Below, piece by piece: positions 25,342 through 34,377 of a stretch of 64,000 bases of DNA. Position 1 is the first letter of the stretch. Every line of letters begins with the position of its first letter. Where the stretch lies: assembly GCA_964251965.1 (NCBI GenBank), contig CAXULQ010000008.1, positions 1 to 64,000 of the forward strand, read 5' to 3'. The position numbers and the translations under genes were made by a program. This DNA comes from Mucilaginibacter_A sp964251965 (GTDB lineage: Bacteria > Bacteroidota > Bacteroidia > Sphingobacteriales > Sphingobacteriaceae). The notes beneath the pieces are model-generated. The model was not told where the DNA came from and did no database searches. It saw only the letters and a list, made by a program, of their open reading frames with translations.

Positions 25342-26631
25342 ATGTCCCAGTATTTCATCATTGATTTCGACAGTACGTTTACACAAGTTGAAGCGTTGGA
25401 CGAACTCGCCCGAATCTCACTAAAAGATGATCCGCAAAGGGAAGAAGTTTATAAACAAATTGAAGATTTAACCAACGCAGCAATGGAAGGCCGCTTATCT
25501 TTTTCAGAAAGTCTGGCTGGCCGCGTTAAATTGTTGCAGGCAAACCGAAGCCATTTAGATTTATTGGTGAAGCATTTGCGCAAAAAAGTTTCTACTTCTT
25601 TTTCGCGCAACGGCAACTTTTTTAAAGAGCACCGCGACGAAGTTTTGATTGTTTCCGGCGGGTTTAAAGAATTTATTACGCCTGTTGTTACCAAATATCA
25701 CATTAAAACCGAAAATATTTATGCCAATACTTTTGTGTTTGATGAAAAGGGAAATATTATCGGTTACGATCAAAACAACCCACTTTCGCAGGAAGGCGGC
25801 AAAGTAAAGCTGCTGCGCGAACTGGATTTGCAAGGCGAATTATTTGGTATCGGCGACGGGCATTCGGATTTTCAATTAAAAGAATTTGGGCTGATCAAAA
25901 AGTTTTTCGCTTTTACGGAGAACATCGAACGCAAAACCATTATCGAAAAAGCAGATTATGTTACGCCCAGTTTTGATGAGTTTTTATACGTCAACAAGTT
26001 TGCGCGCGCTATTTCTTATCCTAAAAACCGCATTAAATGTTTGGTTGTGGGCGATGTGGCAGACGAAGCGGTAATCCAACTGGCAAAAGAAGGTTACAAT
26101 ATCCGCATCCGCCCAAAAATTGAAAGTAAGTATTTACAGGAAGCCGGAATTTTATTTTGTGATGAAGCTACACAGCCAACAGAACAGCATTTAGAAAAAG
26201 CCGGACGTTTAAAAGTGATCGGTTGTTTTGGAAAAGCCAACCGTAAAACAGCAGAATTTGCCTGCGTAAAAGGCATTATCATTTTTGATGATGTTAAAAA
26301 CAATCCGCGCAACACTGATTTTATTCCAAAACGCGTAATGGATTTTATGAACGAAGGAAAAACACATACCAGTGCCAACTTTCCGGATTTGCAGCCGCCG
26401 CGTGTAAACAATGCCCATCGCTTAATCCACATCCACAAAAATGTACCGGGAATTCTGGCAAAAATTAATGATGTTTTTGCCCGTCATGATATTAATATTG
26501 TCGGCGAATTTTTAGTGACTAACGCACAAATCGGTTATGTAATTACAGATGTTAATGCCGGTTACGGCCAGCAGGTTTTAACAGAACTGAAGCAGATTGA
26601 ACATACCATTCGGTTCAGGCTGTTGTATTAG
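25342..26631 (+). CDS. Phosphoserine phosphatase fused to truncated PGDH and ACT domain
   Basis: A 429-residue fusion. Residues about 1-210 are a complete HAD phosphatase of SerB type: DFDSTFTQVEALDEL, IVSGGF, GGKVKLL and GIGDGHSD keep the nucleophile Asp, Ser, Lys and Mg ligands. Residues about 220-330 match the outer parts of 3-phosphoglycerate dehydrogenase (GRLKVIGCFGKANRKTAEFA, then RVMDFMNEGKTHTSANFPDL), but the NAD-binding Rossmann domain between them is absent. Residues about 335-429 are an ACT domain (LIHIHKNVPGILAKINDVFA) that usually binds serine. So it should dephosphorylate phosphoserine with serine feedback and cannot be a dehydrogenase. Start MSQYFIIDFD. Confidence 0.88.
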   Translation: MSQYFIIDFDSTFTQVEALDELARISLKDDPQREEVYKQIEDLTNAAMEGRLSFSESLAGRVKLLQANRSHLDLLVKHLRKKVSTSFSRNGNFFKEHRDEVLIVSGGFKEFITPVVTKYHIKTENIYANTFVFDEKGNIIGYDQNNPLSQEGGKVKLLRELDLQGELFGIGDGHSDFQLKEFGLIKKFFAFTENIERKTIIEKADYVTPSFDEFLYVNKFARAISYPKNRIKCLVVGDVADEAVIQLAKEGYNIRIRPKIESKYLQEAGILFCDEATQPTEQHLEKAGRLKVIGCFGKANRKTAEFACVKGIIIFDDVKNNPRNTDFIPKRVMDFMNEGKTHTSANFPDLQPPRVNNAHRLIHIHKNVPGILAKINDVFARHDINIVGEFLVTNAQIGYVITDVNAGYGQQVLTELKQIEHTIRFRLLY

Positions 26632-26661
26632 TGATTTTGCTAAGTCTTTTCAGCATTAAAT

Positions 26662-26701
26662 AGAAAAAGAAGCATGGTTAAAACGCATGCTTCTTTTATC
26701 G
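26662..26701. terminator. Bidirectional terminator made from an inverted word pair
   Basis: AGAAAAAGAAGCATG (26662-26676) and CATGCTTCTTTTATC (26686-26700) form a stem of about twelve pairs around GTTAAAACG, with an A-run before and T-run after. It lies between the convergent SerB-like and M28 peptidase genes; GGCCTAAAA follows as the extension arm. Confidence 0.75.
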
Positions 26702-26722
26702 GCCTAAAATAAATACTGCATT

Positions 26723-28291
26723 TTAATTTAAGGCTGCTGTTGCTTTTGGCAATTCTTTGCGCGGCATTAATTGTTCGCGCTGTGCGGTGTTATACACAAA
26801 CGAAGCCACAATGGTAGCCGCTTGTTTCAAATCATCTTCTACTAAACGGTCGTAAGTATCCTGGTTGCTGTGGTGTGTCCGGGTCATGTAATCCATATTG
26901 TCCTGGATAAATTGAAAACCCGGAATCCCAACGGCATCAAAAGAAACATGATCTGTACTGCCGGTATTACGAATAGTTAGCGTAGTTGCGCCCAAATCTT
27001 TAAACGGCTCCAGCCAGGCTTTAAATATGGGTGCAATGGTTTCGTTTCCTTGTAAATAAACGCCGCGGATTTTGCCAGTGCCGTTATCCAAATTATAATA
27101 GGCAGATAATTTTTCCTGTTCCGGTCTCAACTGCATCGTTTTTGAATCGCCAAAATGGTTCAGCACATAATATTTTGAACCAAACAAACCTTGCTCTTCC
27201 GAACTCCATAAAGCAATGCGGATAGTGCGTTTTGGTTTAAAGTTGAGGGTTTTTAAAATGCGCATCGCTTCGATCATCACGGCACTGCCTGCTGCATTAT
27301 CTGTAGAACCAGTTGCGCCATGCCAGGAATCAAAATGCCCGCCGATCATTACCACCTGGTCTTTCAGTTTTTTATCCGTTCCGGGGATTTCTGCAATTAC
27401 ATTATAACCTTGCAGGTCATCTGTCAAAAATTTGGTTTTGATGTCAGCTTCCATTTCTACTTTTTGTCCGGCTTTTAATAAGCGCACAATCCGCAAATAA
27501 TCTTCGCCGCTGGTTTCCAGTTCAGGTGCAACCGCTTTTGCCGTATCCGCATAAGAAGCGCCGTTTGTGGTAAAAACGGTGCCGTCCGTGCCACGTGCCT
27601 GACTTAAAATCAAACCCACATTTTCATCCTTTAAAAAAGTACTTAGTTTAGTACGGAAAGCACGCAGCCGCATCGCAGCCGCAAATTGCGGATTGCCAGC
27701 AGGGCCACCTCTTCGGTTTCCTCCGGCAGCTTGTGCGGTTGCTTTGGCCATTTCATCTAAATCTGCATCTGTCCGCCTGCTAAAATCAGGGTTTGTGCCT
27801 GCGGCTAAAGGTGTATTGGTGTCATAAATGACTATTTTACCGCTTAATTTTCCTTTGTATTGATCGAGATTGGTAGTTGTATCCGCTTTTATCAAAACCA
27901 CTTCACTTTTAATTGGCCCGTTTGTGCCCGGCGTCCAAGCTTTCGGGATAGCAATAATTGCGTGGTAATATGGAACCGTGATGGCTGCGTAATTCTTTTC
28001 TATATCCCAGCCTTTGCCAAATTTGCCCCAGGGTTCTAACTTTACGTTGGTTAAACCATAGCTTTTTAACTCTTTAACCGCCCAATTTTGTGCGTTTTTT
28101 AACCCGGTTGAATTAGACAAACGCGGGCCGCTAACATCAGTTAAGTAAAACGCCGTTTGCATTACTTTAGAATGGTTCATGCCTTCGTCCTTTATTTTTT
28201 GGGTGATGGCAGCATCAGGTGAGTCCTGGGCAAGCAAGGTTCCGCAGAAACTTAAAAGCAGCGTAACGGAAAGAAGTAGATTTTTTTTCAT
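26723..28291 (-). CDS. Secreted M28 metallopeptidase with PA insert
   Basis: A 522-residue zinc aminopeptidase/carboxypeptidase Q-like enzyme. A signal peptide (LLLSVTLLLSFCGTLLAQ) and an N-terminal helical part (FYLTDVSGPRLSNSTGLKNA) precede a PA-type insert (about 120-290). The catalytic domain has GGHFDSWHGATGSTDNAAG (His and bridging Asp), SSEEQGLFGS (general-base Glu pair), YNLDNGTGK, and GSTDHVSFD with the last zinc histidine. All ligands are present. It is likely periplasmic or surface-exposed and digests peptides for nutrition. Confidence 0.93.
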   Translation of the reverse strand: MKKNLLLSVTLLLSFCGTLLAQDSPDAAITQKIKDEGMNHSKVMQTAFYLTDVSGPRLSNSTGLKNAQNWAVKELKSYGLTNVKLEPWGKFGKGWDIEKNYAAITVPYYHAIIAIPKAWTPGTNGPIKSEVVLIKADTTTNLDQYKGKLSGKIVIYDTNTPLAAGTNPDFSRRTDADLDEMAKATAQAAGGNRRGGPAGNPQFAAAMRLRAFRTKLSTFLKDENVGLILSQARGTDGTVFTTNGASYADTAKAVAPELETSGEDYLRIVRLLKAGQKVEMEADIKTKFLTDDLQGYNVIAEIPGTDKKLKDQVVMIGGHFDSWHGATGSTDNAAGSAVMIEAMRILKTLNFKPKRTIRIALWSSEEQGLFGSKYYVLNHFGDSKTMQLRPEQEKLSAYYNLDNGTGKIRGVYLQGNETIAPIFKAWLEPFKDLGATTLTIRNTGSTDHVSFDAVGIPGFQFIQDNMDYMTRTHHSNQDTYDRLVEDDLKQAATIVASFVYNTAQREQLMPRKELPKATAALN

Positions 28292-28426
28292 GATATTGAT
28301 CTTTTTATTAACCTAAATAAAGCTATTCTATCAAATTTATAAATTATTTAACTGCGTTTAACAATTTTGTTACAGCCTGCTAAATATTTTAAGTTTTAAT
28401 TTGGGTTTGAAGACCAAAAATTTACC

Positions 28427-28453
28427 AGTAAAAACAGCAATGCTTCTTTTAAC
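28427..28453. repeat. Head-to-head word pair with no spacer
   Basis: AGTAAAAACAGCA (28427-28439) abuts ATGCTTCTTTTAAC (28440-28453), joining an ACAGCA-type and a GAAGCA-type copy. It lies between the divergent M28 peptidase genes, 34 bases before the second. Confidence 0.75.
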
Positions 28454-28486
28454 AGGTAAAAATTAAGTTAACGGAAAATAAAAACG

Positions 28487-29875
28487 ATGAGAAAAAATAT
28501 ACTAAGCACAATTTTAATCGCTTCTGTCCATATTTGTGCATTTGCGCAAACCACGATTAAACCTGATTTGCAGATCAGTAAAATGGTGGATGAAGTTTCG
28601 GCCAAAAACATTGAAGCAACAGTCCGCAAATTAGTCAGCTTTAAAACGCGCCACACGTTAAGTGATACCACGAGCAAAACAACCGGTATCGGCGCAGCCA
28701 GAAACTGGATCAAGGCGGAAATGGAAAGATACGCCGCTGCTTCCAACGGAAGGCTAAAAGTAGAATTTGATACGTTTACCCAACCCGCCGGCGGACGGAT
28801 TGATAAACCGACCGTTTTAAAAAACGTGCTGGCTATTTTAAAAGGGACCGACCCGAACGATACACGGATTTATATGGTTTCCGGTCATTACGATTCCCGC
28901 GTAAACGATATTATGAATGCCAATGCTGTTGAACCGGGTGCGGTGGACGATGCTTCGGGAACGGCTTTATCAATGGAACTTTGCCGCGTAATGTCCAAAA
29001 AAAGTTTCCCGGCAACCATCATTTTTATGGCTGTTGTGGGAGAAGAACAGGGTTTAAACGGATCTACAAATGTGGCCAAACGCGCCAAAGCTGAAAACTG
29101 GAACATTGATGCGATGCTGAACAACGATATTGTGGGCAATACGTACGGCATGGAAACCGGTTTGAAAGATAACCGCAGCATCCGTGTTTTCAGCGAAGGT
29201 GTTCCTTCCACAGCAATTGCTTCCAGAACGGATACTTTGGCTGCACGACGGGCCGGAATCGCCATAAATTCTTTGGTTGGAAATGGTGGCGAAAACGATA
29301 GTCCGTCGCGGCAATTGGCGCGTTACACCAAAGAAATCGGCGAACGTTATGTGAGCCAATTGGATGTAAAGTTGATTTATCGCCGAGATCGTTTTTTGCG
29401 CGGCGGCGACCAAACGCCTTTTTTACAGCAAGGTTTTACGGCAGTCCGTTTTACAGAAATGAATGAAGATTTTAACCGCCAGCACCAGGATATCCGTACC
29501 GAAAAAGGCGTGGATTACGGCGATCTGCCGGATTTTGCCGATTACGATTACACGCAAAAAATCGCAAGGATGAATTTGTCGGTTCTGGCCAACCTCGCTT
29601 TGGCACCCGCAGCACCGCAAAATGTGGGCGTCATCACCAGCGGTTTAACCAACAAAACGCAATTAAAATGGGAAGCGCCGAAAGCCGGGAAAAAACCAGC
29701 CGGTTATTATGTGTTGATGCGCGAAACCATCAGCCCATATTGGGAAAAGAAATTTTTTGTAACCGATACGCAAGCTGTTTTGGATTACTCGAAAGATAAT
29801 TACTTTTTTGCCGTGCAATCTATAGATGAATTGGGACACGAGAGCTTGCCGGTTGTGCCGAAACCGGTGCGGTAG
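28487..29875 (+). CDS. Secreted M28 metallopeptidase with C-terminal Fn3-like domain
   Basis: A 462-residue zinc peptidase with a signal peptide (ILSTILIASVHICAFAQ). Catalytic motifs are VSGHYDSRVND, EPGAVDDASGTALSME, AVVGEEQGLNGS, MLNNDIVGNTYG and a late FLRGGDQTPF in place of the usual final-histidine block, followed by FTAVRFTEMNEDFNRQHQDI, which may supply the histidine. From about 375 a fibronectin-III-like strand domain follows (LKWEAPKAGKKPAGYYVLMR). It differs from the minus-strand M28 gene beside it, so the two are not recent duplicates. Likely surface or periplasmic peptide digestion. Confidence 0.92.
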   Translation: MRKNILSTILIASVHICAFAQTTIKPDLQISKMVDEVSAKNIEATVRKLVSFKTRHTLSDTTSKTTGIGAARNWIKAEMERYAAASNGRLKVEFDTFTQPAGGRIDKPTVLKNVLAILKGTDPNDTRIYMVSGHYDSRVNDIMNANAVEPGAVDDASGTALSMELCRVMSKKSFPATIIFMAVVGEEQGLNGSTNVAKRAKAENWNIDAMLNNDIVGNTYGMETGLKDNRSIRVFSEGVPSTAIASRTDTLAARRAGIAINSLVGNGGENDSPSRQLARYTKEIGERYVSQLDVKLIYRRDRFLRGGDQTPFLQQGFTAVRFTEMNEDFNRQHQDIRTEKGVDYGDLPDFADYDYTQKIARMNLSVLANLALAPAAPQNVGVITSGLTNKTQLKWEAPKAGKKPAGYYVLMRETISPYWEKKFFVTDTQAVLDYSKDNYFFAVQSIDELGHESLPVVPKPVR

Positions 29876-29888
29876 GATGAAAGTTTGG

Positions 29889-29909
29889 ATGCTGTTTTTA
29901 TCAACCTAA
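29889..29909 (-). repeat. Dispersed 14-mer (hybrid type) with extension
   Basis: ATGCTGTTTTTATC then AACCTAAA, downstream of the M28 gene; this is the GATAAAAACAGCAT hybrid variant. Confidence 0.75.
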
Positions 29910-29917
29910 AAATATAT

Positions 29918-30170
29918 AGAAGTTGTTTAAACTTTTATTTTTTTATGATACGTTGCATATCATATTGTTAAACAGAACACACCCCTAACCCATCTCGAGA
30001 GGGGAAGCACAGTTTGCTACCTTTCTACCTTTTACCTTTCTACCTTTTACCTTATTCATTTAGACAGGTCTGCGAGCGATTTCCCCTCTTGAGAGGGGTT
30101 AGGGGTGTGTCCTTCTTATGAATATAATAATTCATCGGTTAGCATAAAGCTAAAAGTTTAAACAATTGCA
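29918..30170. mobile_element. MITE-like element A
   Basis: Perfect 15-base terminal inverted repeats TTGTTTAAACTTTTA (29923-29937) and TAAAAGTTTAAACAA (30151-30165). Inside is a second inverted pair (ACACCCCTAACCC near 29975 and GGGTTAGGGGTGT near 30100) and a short tandem run of TTTCTACCTTTTACC. No open frame; non-autonomous. It shares its body with elements at 32153 and 34378. The gap 30171-30494 holds no gene I can name. Confidence 0.75.
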
Positions 30171-30349
30171 TAGGATAAATATCGTCGGTTTCGTTTTCCT
30201 TCATACCGCTTTCCTTTTCAAAAAACAGTTTATCGCAGTGATGCTTTTTATGATCAAGTAGGTGCGTTCGTTCTTCAGCAACGATGGGAAAAATAAAATG
30301 GTGCAGAGGCTACTGCGCGGGCGTACCCTTGCTAAATAATACTTGCCTG

Positions 30350-30379
30350 TTATACTGCTTCGCCTTTATAGCAGTATAA
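30350..30379. other. Hairpin upstream of the SGNH gene
   Basis: TTATACTGCT (30350-30359) and AGCAGTATAA (30370-30379), a perfect 10-base stem around TCGCCTTTAT, 115 bases before the SGNH start. It could be a terminator or an operator; no T-run is adjacent. Confidence 0.5.
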
Positions 30380-30463
30380 TTAATTGCCTGCTGTTTAACG
30401 TATTATCAGAAAAAGAAAGCAGATTATTTTTATATAAAACGTATTAAATAAACAATAATTAAT

Positions 30464-30471
30464 TACTTTTG
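30464..30471 (+). promoter_or_regulatory. Possible -7 box of the SGNH gene
   Basis: TACTTTTG matches TAnnTTTG and lies 24 bases before ATG 30495; no clear -33 element. Confidence 0.35.
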
Positions 30472-30494
30472 AAAAAACTCAACATATAGAACCC

Positions 30495-31826
30495 ATGATT
30501 AAACGTTACCTTGTTTGGGCTTCCGCAGCCGTTATTTTATCGTTCACAGCCTGTATTAAGAACGACATCCCGGACCCTACGCCGCCTATTACTTCCGGCA
30601 CAGCCAATTTTTCCACTTACATTGCCGTTGGTACTTCGATCACTGCCGGTGAGGCAGATGGCGGCTTATACAATGCCAGCATACAGGCAGCGTTTCCAAA
30701 CCTGCTGGCAGGCCAGTTTGCCCTGGCCGGGGGCGGCAGCTTTACTTCCCCGCTTTTTCCGGCAAACCAGGCAGACGGTACCGGCTACCTTAAACTGACC
30801 GGCTTTAATCCGGATGGAACCCCTATTATTACGCAGGTACCGCCGCAGGCTATACGCGGGCAGGTAAACGGCGTTACCCTGTACACCAAATACACCGGCG
30901 ACCTGAACAACTTCGGCATTCCCGGAATTAAAGTGGCCAACGTAGCCGACTTTACTTATGGTAATGTTAACGGTTTTTACGAAAGGCTGCTTCCTTTTAA
31001 TTCACCTACCAATACGCAGTTGTATCAGAATTTTGTTACCACCAAAAAATCACGATATACTTTTTTTACTTTAGAGCTGGGCAGCAATGATGCTTTAGAT
31101 TATGCCACTTCCGACGGGATGACGGCCTCACGGGCATTAACAGATCAAACTGTTTTTGATGCTAACTATAATAACTTTTTGGGTGGATTGACAAGTAATG
31201 CTGTTGTAGTAGGAGGCGTTGTGTCAACGGTCCCGGATGTTACCGTATTACCTTATTTTCATACCATTACCGTAGCTGCTTTAAATGCTGTGGCAGCGAA
31301 AAAAGGATTCCGTGGGATTTCTATCGTAATCGAAGCATTGAATGCCAACGGTATTTACAGTGGCATTTACAGTCCCAGAGCTGCAACTGATGCTGACTTA
31401 ATTATGCTTACGTTTGACCCCAACCTAATTGGCGGGACTAACCCGGCAAACGGAGCCCGGAATTATGGTATAGATCCCTTAAACCCACTACCAAGTTCAG
31501 TTGTGTTGGATGCTGCTGAAGTAGCCAGGGTGCAGGCTGCCATAAACGGTTACAATACCAGTATCAGAAATATTGTTAGCAGAACTGGTCTTCCTATATT
31601 CGATGCTTATGCCTTGTTTAACCAGCTTAAAAATGGCGTAATGGAAAATGGGGTAACCATTAATACCAACTATATTACCGGTGGTGTGTTTTCTTTGGAT
31701 GGCATCCATTTAACGCCGCGCGGCAATGCTGCCGTAACCAATGAATTTATCAATGTAATTAATGCCAAATATGGCTCTAACCTGCCGGCACTCGATATTT
31801 CAAAATACAAGGGCGTAGTTAATTAA
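30495..31826 (+). CDS. SGNH/GDSL-family lipoprotein hydrolase
   Basis: A 443-residue lipoprotein (VILSFTAC lipobox) with a GDSL/SGNH hydrolase fold. Block I is AVGTSITAG with the candidate Ser nucleophile, then NNFGIPG (oxyanion Gly), LELGSNDAL (Asn block) and the final DGIHLTPRGNA with the Asp-x-x-His pair. The loop between blocks I and II is long and glycine-rich. This protein type is typically found on the outer membrane of Bacteroidota and is expected to be an esterase or acetylhydrolase. It is higher in G+C at its 5' half than the surrounding repeats and sits between MITE-like elements. Confidence 0.87.
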   Translation: MIKRYLVWASAAVILSFTACIKNDIPDPTPPITSGTANFSTYIAVGTSITAGEADGGLYNASIQAAFPNLLAGQFALAGGGSFTSPLFPANQADGTGYLKLTGFNPDGTPIITQVPPQAIRGQVNGVTLYTKYTGDLNNFGIPGIKVANVADFTYGNVNGFYERLLPFNSPTNTQLYQNFVTTKKSRYTFFTLELGSNDALDYATSDGMTASRALTDQTVFDANYNNFLGGLTSNAVVVGGVVSTVPDVTVLPYFHTITVAALNAVAAKKGFRGISIVIEALNANGIYSGIYSPRAATDADLIMLTFDPNLIGGTNPANGARNYGIDPLNPLPSSVVLDAAEVARVQAAINGYNTSIRNIVSRTGLPIFDAYALFNQLKNGVMENGVTINTNYITGGVFSLDGIHLTPRGNAAVTNEFINVINAKYGSNLPALDISKYKGVVN

Positions 31827-31887
31827 AATCCCGGTAACGCATTTTAACAGCAATTTTAAGGTGTTTACAGGGGTGGTTCAGGCTTTT

Positions 31888-31925
31888 GCAGGTTAACTGT
31901 TATTTGGTTAACCTGCAATTTTACG
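31888..31925 (+). terminator. Terminator after the SGNH gene
   Basis: Perfect 10-base stem GCAGGTTAAC (31888-31897) and GTTAACCTGC (31907-31916) with a nine-base loop, then AATTTTA. The region 31926-32152 shows no further gene. Confidence 0.6.
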
Positions 31926-32152
31926 GCATCATCCTTTTAGCGGTATTTTTCCGGGTTTGCTCATATTCAAATCCGCAGATAGTAGCAATTGCCTTGCTTG
32001 TATTTTTACGCCGGCTATGTTATTTTAAATTAGTTTTTGGGAGAGCAGGTACGGCAGGTTTACGATAACCGGGATGGATGCTGATTATCCGCCTTTCTTT
32101 CTGCACTTTATTTTTGTCTGTTGTCAATTGCCTGTGTAATTCAATCTTTTAA

Positions 32153-32620
32153 AAATTTGTTTAAACTTATTTTGGGATTAATAGACTGCCTGTTAAATTT
32201 TAAGAAGGACACACCCCTGGCCCCTCTCAAGAGGGGAAGCACAGCGGCTACCTGTATAACGATTAGATAATTTGGGGATTAATGGACTGCCTGTTAAATT
32301 TTAAGAAGGACACACCCCTGGCCCCTCTCAAGAGGGGAAGCACAGCGGCTACCTGTATAACGATTAGATAATTTGGGGATTAATGGACTGCCTGTTAAAT
32401 TTTAAGAAGGACACACCCCTGGCCCCTCTCGAGAGGGGAAGCACAGTTTGCTACCTTTACAGCTTTTGCCTTTCTACCTTTTACCTTTCTACCTTTTACC
32501 TTATTCATTTGGACAGGTTTGCAAGCGATTTCCCCTCTCGAGAGGGGTTAGGGTGTGTCCTTCTCATGAATATATTAATCAATAGGTTAACACACAGCAG
32601 CTATAAGTTTAAACAACTGC
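32153..32620. mobile_element. MITE-like element B, internally expanded
   Basis: Perfect 14-base terminal inverted repeats TTGTTTAAACTTAT (32157-32170) and ATAAGTTTAAACAA (32603-32616). The body is that of element A with the inner pair ACACCCCT / AGGGTGTGT. The left arm is expanded by a 101-base tandem repeat (see 32171-32446). No coding capacity of its own. Confidence 0.75.
32171..32446 (+). repeat. 101-base tandem repeat, about 2.7 copies
   Basis: The word GGGATTAAT recurs at 32174, 32275 and 32376, a period of 101 bases. The first two units are nearly identical; the third diverges after GGGGAAGCACAG, where it joins the unexpanded body of element B. Confidence 0.9.
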
Positions 32621-32650
32621 ACAGATAAAGCTTCTACGAAATTTGTATAA

Positions 32651-32812
32651 GAGCCTGTTTAAATTTTATCCAATATATTTTCTATGCTTCTTTTACCATA
32701 TAAAAAATCATTAGCCCATTGTACTTTTTGTATTGAAACAGCCTCTAAAAACAGAATTTATAGGCATAAAAGAAGTACTATAAATCTTTATGATAGAAAT
32801 TTAAACAGGCTC
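32651..32812. mobile_element. Short inverted-repeat element with word pair inside
   Basis: A 162-base element bounded by perfect 16-base inverted repeats GAGCCTGTTTAAATTT (32651-32666) and AAATTTAAACAGGCTC (32797-32812). A possible TAA target duplication flanks it. Inside, two dispersed-word copies face each other (32684-32697 and 32765-32778). Its right end stops eight bases before the start codon of the Wzi-like gene, so it supplies that gene's leader. Confidence 0.7.
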
Positions 32813-32820
32813 TAAATTTT

Positions 32821-34281
32821 ATGAAAAGATTTTTACCCGCTCTCCTGTTGCTGCTGCTCGCCTTTTCCGGTGCTTATTGCCAGTTGCCGGATTCCTTGCA
32901 GATCAGGGTTGGCTCAATTGGTACGGTAGCAAAGCAGGGTTACCAGCCGTTGTGGCTGGTATCAAACCGCTGGGGCGCCATTACCGATCAGCAGTATGAC
33001 GCTTCTACCTATGCCGGCTTTAGCGGTAGCTACCGGTTTGGAAAAAAGCAGCTTATTTCTTCTGGTTCGGTAGGAACCAAGCCTGCACCTTTTTACGTCC
33101 GTTACGGATTAAACGTAATTAACAATAACCATTTTCAGGATGTGGTTTTCCAGGAAGGCTATATCAAAGCTGGTTTTAAAAACCTAGAGATAAGATACGG
33201 CAGGTTTAAAGATATTCCGGGTGAAGTGGATCAAGAACTATCAAGTGGATCAATGGGCGTAAGCGGCAATGCGCTGCCGATCCCGCAATTGAGTATTGCC
33301 CTCACCAATTACGTAAACGTTCCTTTTACCAACGGCTGGCTGCAAATCAAGGCCGAACTAAGCCACGGCTGGCTGGGCAGAGACCGTTACCTCAACTCTT
33401 ATTATCACGAGAAAAACCTGTACCTGCGGGCAGGAAAAAGAAAGCTCAAAATATTTGCCGGTGCGCAGCATTACGTGGAATGGGGCGGCCAGCGGGACGG
33501 CATCCAGCTTGACCGCTCGTTTAAAGGCTTTACCAATGTGCTTTTTGCCACCAACAATGCCGATGACGGTTCCGGTTTTAACCCCAACTCCAAAACTGCT
33601 TCTTACCGCGCTGGCGACGAGCGGGGACTGGTTGAACTTGGTTTTGATCTGGAATTGAACAAGGCGTTGCTGCATTTTTATCACCAAACACCTTTTGACG
33701 GCACCTGGGGCGTAAATATCAAAAATGTGGATAACCTTTCCGGATTAAGCATCACACCAAAAACAAAAAACGCGATTGTTAAAAAAGTACTGCTCGAATT
33801 TATCTATACCAAACAGGCGGAAAATTACGCACCTGCTTTGGCGCGCCAGGCTTATTATAATAACGGCTTTTATAAAACCGGCTGGGAATATGATAACCGG
33901 ATTGTCGGCACACCACTGTTCATCAACCGCTATCGGGCACAATTCTATCCTTATTTTCAAAAGCGGGGCATAGCGCCATTTGATTGGAACGCGCCGAATT
34001 TGCCCGGCAATTCTAATATTGTTTATAACCAGATCGTGGGCGGTAATATCGGCCTGCTGCTCAGGTTCAGTAATAAGTTTTCCGGTAAAACGATGCTTAC
34101 CTATACAAGTGGCCAGTACCAGAACAGCGGCCCTGCACTTGGTCAGTATTACACCATGCAGGAACTGTATTACAGTGTTTCCAAAAGTCTAAACATCTCG
34201 GCAGGGTTGGCAGTGGATGCAGGTAATTTTAGTAATAATGTCGGCGGGTTATTGGGTGTACACTGGCAATTTAAAAAGTAG
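32821..34281 (+). CDS. Wzi-like capsule assembly outer-membrane protein
   Basis: A 486-residue secreted beta-barrel protein. A signal peptide (FLPALLLLLLAFSGAYC) precedes an amphipathic strand-rich body with YQPLWLVSNRWGAI, LEIRYGRFKDIPGE, ELSHGWLGRDRYLNSYYHEK and GLLLRFSNKFSGKTMLTY, patterns of the capsule-assembly Wzi family common in Bacteroidota. It ends in a typical barrel-terminal WQFKK. Its role would be surface polysaccharide attachment; no other capsule genes are in the window. It stands alone between two mobile-looking elements, and its leader is formed by the element at 32651. Confidence 0.75.
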   Translation: MKRFLPALLLLLLAFSGAYCQLPDSLQIRVGSIGTVAKQGYQPLWLVSNRWGAITDQQYDASTYAGFSGSYRFGKKQLISSGSVGTKPAPFYVRYGLNVINNNHFQDVVFQEGYIKAGFKNLEIRYGRFKDIPGEVDQELSSGSMGVSGNALPIPQLSIALTNYVNVPFTNGWLQIKAELSHGWLGRDRYLNSYYHEKNLYLRAGKRKLKIFAGAQHYVEWGGQRDGIQLDRSFKGFTNVLFATNNADDGSGFNPNSKTASYRAGDERGLVELGFDLELNKALLHFYHQTPFDGTWGVNIKNVDNLSGLSITPKTKNAIVKKVLLEFIYTKQAENYAPALARQAYYNNGFYKTGWEYDNRIVGTPLFINRYRAQFYPYFQKRGIAPFDWNAPNLPGNSNIVYNQIVGGNIGLLLRFSNKFSGKTMLTYTSGQYQNSGPALGQYYTMQELYYSVSKSLNISAGLAVDAGNFSNNVGGLLGVHWQFKK

Positions 34282-34377
34282 CAGCATAAGTAAATGGTGA
34301 ATAGTTAAAGGTTTAAGGTTAAAAAGGTAAACGGTAAGGTTAAAAACGAAGATGCACGTTTATTAATATAAATGTTG

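Noticed and set aside
29971..30118. Inverted ACACCCC arms as a simple terminator
   Set aside because: The arms are part of a three-copy element with their own outer inverted repeats, so a mobile-element reading fits better.
30172..30494. Possible remnant of a gene upstream of the SGNH hydrolase
   Set aside because: A minus-strand stretch reads in frame for about 50 codons, but it resembles nothing I can name.
31886..32068. 60-codon open frame after the SGNH gene
   Set aside because: It begins inside the terminator hairpin and has no recognisable features.
32171..32446. Three evenly spaced repeats, as in a CRISPR array
   Set aside because: The period is 101 bases with no unique spacers; whole units are repeated, so this is a tandem duplication.
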